From the NCBI GenBank assembly GCA_035691665.1, contig DASSIS010000059.1:1-8587 (forward strand): 8,587 bases of DNA, given 5' to 3'. Numbering within the stretch: the first letter of the stretch is position 1; each line of letters starts with the position of its first letter. The notes beneath the pieces were generated by a model. It saw only the letters and a list, made by a program, of their open reading frames with translations. It did no database searches and was not told where the DNA came from. A program made the position numbers and the translations under genes. Positions 1-5,291 of the stretch are shown piece after piece. The DNA is from DASUBN01 sp035691665 (GTDB lineage Bacteria; Pseudomonadota; Gammaproteobacteria; Natronospirales; REEB76).

Positions 1-1244
1 CCGCCGATGATCACCGTGAACTTCGGCACCGTGGCGCAGGCGACCGCCGTGACCATCTTGGCCCCGTCCTTGGCGATGCCGCCGTGCTCGTACTTCTTGC
101 CCACCATGAAGCCGGTGATGTTCTGCAGGAACACCAGCGGCAGGCGCCGCTGCTCGCAGAGCTCGATGAAGTGCGCGCCCTTGAGCGCGGATTCCGAGAA
201 CAGGATGCCGTTGTTGGCGATGATGCCCACCGGGTTGCCGTAGAGGTGGGCGAAGCCCGTCACCAGGGTCTTGCCGTAGTTGGCCTTGAACTCCTGGAAC
301 TCCGAGCCGTCTACGAGGCGCGCGATCACCTCGTGCACGTCGTAGGGGAAGCGCGTCTCCTGGGGCACCACGCCGTAGAGCTCGTCCGCGGCATAGCGCG
401 GCTCCGCCGGCGGCTGCTTCACCAGCCACTCGGCCTTCTTGTAGTTCATGTGGCCGAGGATGCCCCGGGCGATCTCCAGGGCATGGGCGTCGTTGTCGGC
501 CAGATGGTCCGTCACGCCCGAGATCTTGCTGTGCACCTCGCCGCCGCCCAGGGTCTCCGCGTCCACCACCTCGCCGGTGGCGGCTTTCACCAGCGGCGGA
601 CCGCCCAGGAAGATGGTGCCCTGGTTGCGCACGATGATGGCCTCGTCGCACATGGCGGGCACGTAGGCGCCGCCGGCGGTGCACGAGCCCATCACCACCG
701 CGATCTGCGGGATGTGCTCCCGCGAGAGCCGCGCCTGGTTGTAGAAGATGCGCCCGAAATGCTCCCGGTCCGGGAACACCTCGTCCTGCAGCGGTAGGAA
801 GGCACCGCCGGAGTCCACGAGATACACGCAGGGCAGCCGGTTCTCCAGCGCCACTTCCTGGGCCCGCAGGTGCTTCTTCACGGTGATGGGGTAATAGGTG
901 CCGCCCTTCACCGTGGCGTCGTTGGCCACCACCACCACTTCCCGGCCGTGCACCCGGCCGATGCCGGCCACCACACCGGCGCAGGGGGCGTCGCCGTCGT
1001 ACATGCCGTGGGCCGCGAGGGGCGAGAGCTCGAGGAAAGGCGAGCCCCGGTCCAAGAGCGCCTCGATGCGTTCCCGGGGCAGGAGTTTGCCCCGGTCCGT
1101 GTGTTTCTTGCGGGCCTTCTCGTCGCCGCCGAGCGCGGCTTTGGCCTGCTGCGCGCGTAGGTCCGCCACGATCTTGTGCATGTGGTCCCGGTTCGCCAGG
1201 AACTCTTTGGAGTTGGTGTCGATGGCTGACTTCAGGATAGGCAT
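1..1244 (-). CDS. mccB: Methylcrotonyl-CoA carboxylase, carboxyltransferase (beta) subunit, incomplete at left edge
   Basis: This is the non-biotinylated beta subunit of 3-methylcrotonyl-CoA carboxylase. It transfers carboxyl from biotin on the alpha subunit to 3-methylcrotonyl-CoA, giving 3-methylglutaconyl-CoA in leucine breakdown; it acts in the cytoplasm. My translation gives 414 complete codons before the window ends; the family is about 535 residues, so roughly the last 120 are missing. Visible hallmarks are SGGAFLP (145-151) and MGSCTAGGAYVPAM (185-198) in the N-terminal crotonase-like half, and the start of the second half with NNGILFSESALKGAHF (344-359) and LQNITGFMVGKKYEHGGIAK (373-392). 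The MCC-type wording of these motifs separates it from propionyl- and acetyl-CoA carboxylases. The ATG at 1244 is preceded by AAGG about 8 bases upstream. It follows the small lipoprotein gene by 25 bp, so the two are probably cotranscribed. The alpha subunit probably lies beyond the left edge (inference). The equivalent in Pseudomonas is liuB. Confidence 0.95.
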   Translation of the reverse strand, partial: MPILKSAIDTNSKEFLANRDHMHKIVADLRAQQAKAALGGDEKARKKHTDRGKLLPRERIEALLDRGSPFLELSPLAAHGMYDGDAPCAGVVAGIGRVHGREVVVVANDATVKGGTYYPITVKKHLRAQEVALENRLPCVYLVDSGGAFLPLQDEVFPDREHFGRIFYNQARLSREHIPQIAVVMGSCTAGGAYVPAMCDEAIIVRNQGTIFLGGPPLVKAATGEVVDAETLGGGEVHSKISGVTDHLADNDAHALEIARGILGHMNYKKAEWLVKQPPAEPRYAADELYGVVPQETRFPYDVHEVIARLVDGSEFQEFKANYGKTLVTGFAHLYGNPVGIIANNGILFSESALKGAHFIELCEQRRLPLVFLQNITGFMVGKKYEHGGIAKDGAKMVTAVACATVPKFTVIIG

Positions 1245-1269
1245 GGACCGCGCCTTAAGGGTTTTCTGG

Positions 1270-1623
1270 TTATTGCCGCTGCTGGTAGACGCCGGTGCAG
1301 ATCCAATCGGTCTCGCCGATCACCGCATGGCAGACCACCTGGGCGCCGCGCTCGCCTTCCTGGGTATAGAGGAACTCGAAGCGGCCCTGCTTGGCGTCGT
1401 AGGCGATCAAGGGTTCGGCGGGGAGCGCGGGCAGGTACTTGGGCACCAGGTCCTGCAGGGTGCGCGGCGGGCGGGCGTTCTGGTCCATGTAGGTGCGTGC
1501 CGCCTGGAGCACCTGCTGGGCCACGCCCTGGAGCTGCAGGCCCTTCGGGTCGTCGCCGGGGGCGAAGTCGGCGCAGGCCGAGAGCAGCGTGAGGAGCGCC
1601 AGGAGTGACAGGAATCTCTGCAT
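1270..1623 (-). CDS. Small putative lipoprotein, unknown function
   Basis: A 117-residue protein. It starts with a short lipoprotein signal peptide: MQR, a leucine-rich stretch, then lipobox LSAC with the acylated Cys at 17. D19 stands at the +2 position, which in enterobacterial Lol sorting favours the inner membrane only when it directly follows Cys; here +2 is A, so outer-membrane sorting is more likely (inference). The mature part (about residues 30-117) has a helix (LQGVAQQVLQAARTYMDQN), a proline-rich segment (RPPRTLQDLVPKYLPALPAEP) and a beta-rich end containing two cysteines. That order resembles the globular part of type II secretion or type IV pseudopilins, but there is no prepilin signal. 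The ATG at 1623 is chosen because GGGGGA lies about 8 bases upstream and the signal peptide begins there; the open frame reaching further upstream overlaps the ABM gene and is not used. A perfect TATAAT lies 38 bp upstream. It is followed by mccB after 25 bp. Confidence 0.75.
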   Translation of the reverse strand: MQRFLSLLALLTLLSACADFAPGDDPKGLQLQGVAQQVLQAARTYMDQNARPPRTLQDLVPKYLPALPAEPLIAYDAKQGRFEFLYTQEGERGAQVVCHAVIGETDWICTGVYQQRQ

Positions 1624-1660
1624 CGAAATATCCCCCGTCTTGAGCCCGTCAGGCCAGGGG

Positions 1661-1666
1661 ATTATA
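1661..1666 (-). promoter_or_regulatory. Candidate promoter -10 element before the lipoprotein-mccB pair
   Basis: Read on the minus strand this is an exact TATAAT, in the 68-bp gap between the ABM gene and the lipoprotein gene. Initiation would fall near 1654, leaving a leader of about 30 bases with the GGGGGA ribosome site inside it. I see no good -35 hexamer at 16-18 bp and no TGn extension, so an activator may be needed or the match may be chance. Just upstream is a small dyad (CTCCC / GGGAG, 1669-1681), too weak and without a T-tract to call a terminator. Confidence 0.4.
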
Positions 1667-1691
1667 GCCTCCCGACGGGAGCCACAGGCGT

Positions 1692-2003
1692 TCAGCGGTC
1701 GTGGACTTTGGCCACTTCGTAGTGGCGCACGCGCGAGTCGTATTCCAGCATCATCGCCTGCACCACGGCGGGCACCACCGCCGTTTCCGGGTCGTCGCCC
1801 GCGAAACCCTTTATGGCGTCCAGGGACTCCCATTCCGTCACGATCACGAACTCGGTGCCCGTGGACAGTTCGCGGCGCAGGATGGAGGCGCGGATGAAGC
1901 CGGGGAGGCCGGAGAGTTTCGGGAAGGTCTCGTCCGTCAGATGCCTTGTATAGTGGCCGGCCTCGCCGGCCCGGGCCAAAGCGCGCCAATGTCTGGAGAT
2001 CAT
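1692..2003 (-). CDS. ABM-domain (antibiotic biosynthesis monooxygenase-like) protein
   Basis: A 103-residue protein with the pattern of the ABM superfamily, small alpha+beta barrels of the dimeric ferredoxin-like type that include quinol monooxygenases and many uncharacterised members. Family-like features are HY near 17-18, FPKLSGLPGF (27-36), the strand pair RASILRRE and TEFVIVTEWESLDAIKGFAG (50-69), and the C-terminal AVVPAVVQAMMLEYDSRVRH. The EWESLDAIKGFAG segment is the most diagnostic. The substrate cannot be told: some relatives oxidise quinols without a cofactor, others have no known activity. Its ATG shares four bases (ATGA, 2000-2003) with the stop of the FMN reductase upstream, and AAAGGAGAGG lies just before it inside that gene, so the two are translationally coupled. 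The pair may act together in redox defence or aromatic oxidation, but that is inference. Confidence 0.8.
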   Translation of the reverse strand: MISRHWRALARAGEAGHYTRHLTDETFPKLSGLPGFIRASILRRELSTGTEFVIVTEWESLDAIKGFAGDDPETAVVPAVVQAMMLEYDSRVRHYEVAKVHDR

Positions 2004-2548
2004 GTTTCCTCTCCTTTGGGCAGCGATTCTATCAGTCGGGCAAAAACCTCAAGGCTGCGACGCAGGGAAGCGCGCACCTCTGGCATAGCGAGCTCGGGCG
2101 CCGCTTCCTCCGGCTTGCTGCCCCGGAGGTGCAACGTGAACGCCGCCTCGGGCACGAGCGTGAGGGACATGGTCACCAGGATCTCCGCCAGGGCCGCCTT
2201 GGCGTGTTCGCCATAGGGCGAGGTGTTGTAGAGCGCCACGGGTTTGTAGGCCAGCTCGCCCCAGCCCACCATCCAGTCCAGGGCGTTCTTCATGCCGCCC
2301 GGCACCCCATGGGCGTATTCGGGCGAAGAGATCAGTAGCCCGTCGCAGCCGAGAGCCAGACGCCGCAGCTCCGCCACCAGCGGCGGCAGAGTTTCCGTGT
2401 GGTCCGGGTTGAAGATGGGGAGCTTGCCCAGGTCCTGGTAGAGCGTGACTTCCACCCCCTCCGGCGCTGCCTCGGCGGCGGCGCGCAGGAGCGCGGTATT
2501 CGTGGAGGCAGTGCGGACGCTGCCGGAGATGGCCAGGATTTTTATCAT
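2000..2548 (-). CDS. NAD(P)H-dependent FMN reductase (flavodoxin-fold oxidoreductase)
   Basis: A 182-residue flavodoxin-like protein of the NADPH-dependent FMN reductase family (relatives include chromate, quinone and azo reductases). Residues 1-17 form the first strand and the phosphate-binding loop, ISGSVRTASTN, which holds the FMN phosphate. The strand LLISSPEYAHGVPGGMKNAL (71-90) carries the PEY turn that packs against the isoalloxazine ring, followed by the family signature HGVPGGMKNALDW. LPIFNPD (43-49) is also typical. The length matches the family (about 175-190). Likely cytoplasmic and dimeric or tetrameric; the electron acceptor (quinone, flavin, metal or nitroaromatic) cannot be inferred. 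Only a weak ribosome site (CAGG, 4 bases from the ATG) is seen. The stop overlaps the start of the ABM gene by four bases. Upstream is the GIY-YIG gene with the palindromic repeats at 2571-2632 in between, so whether the thiolase transcript reaches here is uncertain. Confidence 0.9.
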   Translation of the reverse strand: MIKILAISGSVRTASTNTALLRAAAEAAPEGVEVTLYQDLGKLPIFNPDHTETLPPLVAELRRLALGCDGLLISSPEYAHGVPGGMKNALDWMVGWGELAYKPVALYNTSPYGEHAKAALAEILVTMSLTLVPEAAFTLHLRGSKPEEAAPELAMPEVRASLRRSLEVFARLIESLPKGEET

Positions 2549-2570
2549 CTAGCCTGTCTGGACTCTTTTC

Positions 2571-2632
2571 CGTCATTCCGGCGAAGGCCGGAATCCAGTT
2601 ATCCAAATCCGGTCCCGGCTTTGCCGGGAGCC
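2571..2632. repeat. Paired palindromic repeat (units A and A2) downstream of the GIY-YIG gene
   Basis: Unit A (2571-2598) is a 28-bp element: CGTC, arm ATTCCGGC, loop GAAG, arm GCCGGAAT, CCAG; the 8-bp stem is perfect. After a 10-bp spacer comes a more degenerate unit A2 (about 2609-2632) with 7-bp arms TCCCGGC and GCCGGGA around a TTT loop. The two units face each other, a paired layout like the BIMEs made by REP sequences. Unit A is the same repeat as unit B at 2929-2956, in inverted orientation, and as unit C at 6494-6521. It lies in the 86-bp gap between the GIY-YIG stop and the FMN reductase start, and as RNA could form a stem that protects or ends the upstream message. Confidence 0.85.
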
Positions 2633-2634
2633 AC

Positions 2635-2922
2635 TTAGACGATATCAGGATACAGATCTCGCCATTCAGGGTTCGATTCTTCGATCAGTCGTAACTTCCA
2701 GGCGCGCTGCCATTCTTTGATGGCTTTCTCTCGGTTTATGGCCGATTCCATCGTCTCATGCTGCTCATACCAAACCAGGGTATGGACATCGTATTTCTTG
2801 GTGAAGCCTTCCATGGAACCGTTCTTGTGCTCCCAGATCCGTTTGGCCAGATCAGAAGTCACGCCGGTATATAAAGTCCCATTCCGATCGCTTGCCAAGA
2901 TATAGACGCAAGGCTGTTTCAT
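2635..2922 (-). CDS. Small GIY-YIG domain endonuclease-like protein
   Basis: A 95-residue stand-alone GIY-YIG domain like the YhbQ/UPF0213-type proteins often labelled excinuclease ABC subunit C domain-containing. The GIY half reads VYI at 6-8 and the YIG half YTG at 18-20; the catalytic Arg corresponds to R28 in LAKRIWEHK and the metal-binding Glu to E65 in AINREKAIKEW. All expected catalytic residues are present, so a Mg-dependent DNA nuclease activity is plausible, but few members have a proven role. There is no extra DNA-binding domain. By hand count bases 2641-2920 are 138/280 G+C (49%), well below the flanking catabolic genes, which suggests a separate origin. The gene is bracketed by inverted copies of a 28-bp palindromic repeat (2571-2598 and 2929-2956). 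The ATG at 2922 has no clear ribosome site: the nearest G-rich stretch lies in the stem of the flanking repeat, 11-18 bases upstream. Confidence 0.93.
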   Translation of the reverse strand: MKQPCVYILASDRNGTLYTGVTSDLAKRIWEHKNGSMEGFTKKYDVHTLVWYEQHETMESAINREKAIKEWQRAWKLRLIEESNPEWRDLYPDIV

Positions 2923-2928
2923 TTAGAA

Positions 2929-2956
2929 CTGGACCCCGGCCTACGCCGGGGTGACG
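2929..2956 (+). repeat. Palindromic repeat unit B, in the leader of the GIY-YIG gene
   Basis: Reads CTGG, arm ACCCCGGC, loop CTAC, arm GCCGGGGT, GACG, with a perfect 8-bp stem. It matches unit A (read on the opposite strand) at 23 of 28 positions. Four of the five differences are two compensatory base-pair changes in the stem (T-A, T-A to C-G, C-G) and the fifth is in the loop, so the hairpin itself appears to be conserved. It fills the 42-bp gap between the thiolase stop (2965) and the GIY-YIG start (2922), so it can act both at the 3' end of the thiolase message and on the leader of the nuclease gene. Confidence 0.9.
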
Positions 2957-2964
2957 AGTACAAA

Positions 2965-4146
2965 TCAGATCACTTCGATCGCCATGGCAGTCGCTTCACC
3001 ACCACCAATGCAAAGAGAAGCGACCCCGCGCTTCCCGCCCCGGTTCTTGAGGGCATGGATCAGCGTCACCAGGATGCGCGCGCCGGTGGCGCCGATGGGG
3101 TGGCCGAGGGCGCAGGCGCCGCCGTTCACGTTGATGCGCGAGTGGTCGATCTTAAGCTCCGTCATGGCGGCCATGGCCACCACCGCGAAGGCCTCGTTCA
3201 CCTCGAAGAGGTCCACGTCCTTCGCGCTCCAGCCCACGTTCTTGAGCAGCTTGTTCATGGCACCCACGGGTGCCGTGGTGAACCATGCCGGTTCCTGGGC
3301 ATGGGTGGCGTGGCCCACGATTCGGACCAGCGGCTTGAGGTCATGTTCCTTCGCCAGCTTCTCGCTCATGAGCATGAGCGCCGCGGCGCCGTCGGAGATG
3401 GAGGAAGAGGTGGCCGCGGTCACCGTGCCGCCTTCCTTCTTGAAGGCGGGCTTCAGGGTCGGGATCTTCTTGATGTCGCAGCGGCCCGGCTCCTCGTCGT
3501 TGTCCACCAGGTAGTCGCCCTTGCGGCTCTTCACCGTCACCGGCACCGTCTCCCCCTTGAAGAGGCCGTTGGCCTGGGCCTTCTGGGCGCGCAGCACCGA
3601 CTCGATGGCGAACTTATCCTGCTCCTCGCGGGTGAACTTGTACTTGTCCACGCAGAGCTCGCCGAAGTGGCCCATCATCTCCCCGTCGTAGGGGTTCTGC
3701 AGGCCGTCGAAGAACATGTGGTCCAGGATCTTCTGGTGGCCCATGCGCAGGCCCGCGCGGGCACCGGGGATGAGGTAAGGCGCGTTGGTCATGGATTCCA
3801 TGCCCCCCGCGATCACGATCTCGGCGCTGCCGGCGCGGATCAGGTCATGGGCCAGCATCGTGGCCTTCATGCCCGAGCCGCAGACCTTGTTGACGGTGGT
3901 GCAGGGCACCGATTTCGGCAGGTTCGCGCCGAGCGTCGCCTGGCGCGCGGGCGCTTGCCCCAGGCCCGCCGGCAGCACGCAGCCCATGATCACCTCGCTC
4001 ACCTGCGGGCCCTGCACGCCGGTGTCGGCCACCACCGCCTCGATGGCGGCGCTGCCGAGCTGGGTGGCGCTCACGTTGGAGAACTGGCCCTGGAAGGAGC
4101 CGATGGCGGTGCGGCGGGCGGCGACGATGACGACGGGGTCGGACAT
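2965..4146 (-). CDS. Acetyl-CoA C-acetyltransferase (thiolase II type)
   Basis: A 393-residue thiolase, the usual length for biosynthetic or acetoacetyl-CoA thiolases (about 390-395). It reversibly converts acetoacetyl-CoA plus CoA to two acetyl-CoA. The catalytic set is complete: nucleophilic C89 in NKVCGSGMK, the NEAFA motif (317-321), H349 in GGACALGHPIGATGAR (342-357), and the general acid/base C379 in CIGGGEA. The CoA-side loop reads TAATSSSISDGAAAL where classical AtoB/PhaA enzymes have a Gly-Asn-Ala-Ser version, a substitution also seen in thiolases clustered with acyl-CoA dehydrogenases. In this locus it most likely finishes leucine breakdown by thiolysing acetoacetyl-CoA made from acetoacetate (inference); a broader 3-ketoacyl-CoA range is possible. 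The ATG at 4146 is supported by GGAG about 8 bases upstream and by the family-typical MSDPVVIVAARRTAIG start. Plain symbols (atoB, phaA, thlA) are avoided because sequence alone does not decide between them. Confidence 0.95.
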   Translation of the reverse strand: MSDPVVIVAARRTAIGSFQGQFSNVSATQLGSAAIEAVVADTGVQGPQVSEVIMGCVLPAGLGQAPARQATLGANLPKSVPCTTVNKVCGSGMKATMLAHDLIRAGSAEIVIAGGMESMTNAPYLIPGARAGLRMGHQKILDHMFFDGLQNPYDGEMMGHFGELCVDKYKFTREEQDKFAIESVLRAQKAQANGLFKGETVPVTVKSRKGDYLVDNDEEPGRCDIKKIPTLKPAFKKEGGTVTAATSSSISDGAAALMLMSEKLAKEHDLKPLVRIVGHATHAQEPAWFTTAPVGAMNKLLKNVGWSAKDVDLFEVNEAFAVVAMAAMTELKIDHSRINVNGGACALGHPIGATGARILVTLIHALKNRGGKRGVASLCIGGGEATAMAIEVI

Positions 4147-4175
4147 GTTCTGGGCTCCGAGGGGGCTTAAGGGAG

Positions 4176-4195
4176 GCGGCGCATATTATCGCCGC
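4176..4195 (-). promoter_or_regulatory. Dyad with embedded -10-like sequence upstream of the thiolase
   Basis: In the 77-bp gap before the thiolase, 6-bp arms GCGGCG and CGCCGC enclose an 8-base AT-rich centre. On the minus strand the centre includes GATAAT, a 5-of-6 match to a -10 box, but no matching -35 is seen. It could be an operator overlapping a promoter, or a hairpin that ends the lipoprotein message; it has no T-tract. Weakly supported. Confidence 0.3.
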
Positions 4196-4223
4196 TGGGT
4201 GGGTTCCGCCACCGTGAGGCAGT

Positions 4224-4730
4224 TCACGGCTTGGACGGGGTGGGTGCCACGGACATTATATTTACGCCATTCGGCAACACCATCATGATGCGGTAGCGCT
4301 GGGTCTCTCCCGCTTTCACGGAGAAGAGCAGGCTGTTGGACTGTATGTCACTGCACGGCATGCCCGATGAGACGGTGAACCGGTAGTCGCCCGGATCGAG
4401 ATAGAGGTCCAGGCCCTGGTTGCTGTTGAAGGTGCCGATGTCGTCCTGCACGCTGCCGGTGCCCGCGGCGTCCGTGAGTGTGAGGTCGATGCCGCAGGCT
4501 CCGCCGAGCGAGCCGAAGCGAGCCGGGTCGCGGACCACCGTCACATGGGCGGTGTCGGGCCGGGTCTGGACAAGCTCGAAGGAGTAGATGTGCGCGTCGG
4601 GCACCCGCTGCCAGCCATTCGGGTCACCGGGCTCTGTGCTGCAGCCGGTGAGCGACAGGAGTGACAAGGATAGTGCCGCGAGGAACGGGAGATAGCGTCT
4701 CTGCTGCATGGTGTCATAAGCCTTTGTCAT
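4224..4730 (-). CDS. Putative lipoprotein of unknown function
   Basis: Up to 168 residues. The N-terminus is a lipoprotein signal: QQRR, a hydrophobic run (LPFLAALSLSLLSL), lipobox LTGC with Cys 30. The mature part is predicted mostly beta: after a low-complexity linker (STEPGDPNGW) it has strands around IYSFELVQ and HVTVVRD, a glycine-rich loop, and LDLYLDPGDYRFTVSS (107-122), like the turn of small beta-sandwich surface domains. C79 and C126 may form a disulfide. I do not recognise the family. The start is uncertain: ATG 4730 has no ribosome site, while ATG 4709 (residue 8) gives a more usual 22-residue signal and has AAGG 12 bases before it. It sits 65 bp after the membrane protein gene and 77 bp before the thiolase, in the same direction. 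A role in leucine catabolism is not obvious. Confidence 0.75.
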   Translation of the reverse strand: MTKAYDTMQQRRYLPFLAALSLSLLSLTGCSTEPGDPNGWQRVPDAHIYSFELVQTRPDTAHVTVVRDPARFGSLGGACGIDLTLTDAAGTGSVQDDIGTFNSNQGLDLYLDPGDYRFTVSSGMPCSDIQSNSLLFSVKAGETQRYRIMMVLPNGVNIMSVAPTPSKP

Positions 4731-4795
4731 ATGGCGGTGCGGTGAGTGGCGACGATAGGATCAGACATTTAACTTACCTCCAGAGGACATGCTAC

Positions 4796-5248
4796 TCAGG
4801 CGATCCGCGCGGTGGCTTTCGGCAGCATCGGTCTATGGGGTAGATGGCGCAGATACGGTTCGATCGAGAGGTACAGCTTCTTCGTCACCGTTATGTTGTC
4901 GCCATTACGTAGGTACAGCTTCAGCGATAGGAGACGGTCGAGTTCCGCGTGTGGCACGAGGACGAAATCCTTCCACGGTATTAGCAGCGGCGGGCACAGG
5001 AAGCTGAAGAACCAGGGCATGGAGAGGTAGAGCCCCTCTATAGCCGGAGTCGGGGTGCCCCATCTCTGCACATGCCAGCTCAAGTTGTCATCGCTCATGC
5101 CAAGCAATCCGGCATGGAACATGGAAGGCATCCGCGTTTCGGTGCGATACAGCTTAGCCAAGCGATACCAGCCTGTAGCCAGCGATGTGTAAACCGAAAC
5201 TATCAACCAGAACCCAACACCTGGGAGCAGAGCGAGCAGTACATCCAT
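4796..5248 (-). CDS. Small membrane protein of unknown function
   Basis: A 150-residue protein with two hydrophobic segments: residues about 3-22 (VLLALLPGVGFWLIVSVYTS) and about 72-92 (LYLSMPWFFSFLCPPLLIPW), then a soluble, mixed-charge C-terminal part. The wording GWYRLAKLYR after the first segment and GLYLSM...PPLLIPW in the second resembles a scattered group of uncharacterised bacterial membrane proteins that I know only as hypothetical. The open frame extends to 5362, but that start would overlap isovaleryl-CoA dehydrogenase by 71 bp. ATG 5248 has AGGA about 9 bases upstream and begins directly at the membrane segment, so I prefer it. G+C is near 50% in the sampled stretch 4861-4920 (about 30/60), clearly lower than the enzymes on both sides, which hints at a different history. 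It starts 43 bp after the isovaleryl-CoA dehydrogenase stop. Confidence 0.7.
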   Translation of the reverse strand: MDVLLALLPGVGFWLIVSVYTSLATGWYRLAKLYRTETRMPSMFHAGLLGMSDDNLSWHVQRWGTPTPAIEGLYLSMPWFFSFLCPPLLIPWKDFVLVPHAELDRLLSLKLYLRNGDNITVTKKLYLSIEPYLRHLPHRPMLPKATARIA

Positions 5249-5291
5249 CACGCGGGTTCCTGATGCAGGTGTATCTTCCGTTATCCGCGGT

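Noticed and set aside
84..797. Long plus-strand reading frame opposite mccB
   Set aside because: It is the antisense of the carboxyltransferase coding region; its histidine/valine/arginine-rich product is typical of a GC-rich shadow frame.
1270..1989. Start of the small lipoprotein gene placed far upstream, giving 239 residues
   Set aside because: The extra part is arginine/proline-rich shadow sequence overlapping the ABM gene; the lipoprotein signal and GGGGGA site fix the start at 1623.
2560..2965. Complete insertion sequence with target-site duplication around the GIY-YIG gene
   Set aside because: No matching short direct repeat is seen outside units A and B, and no transposase domain is present; only the repeat-bracketed layout is supported.
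3055..4170. Plus-strand 371-codon frame opposite the thiolase
   Set aside because: The minus strand encodes a thiolase with a full catalytic set; this frame has no recognisable domain and a biased His/Ala/Gly/Val composition.
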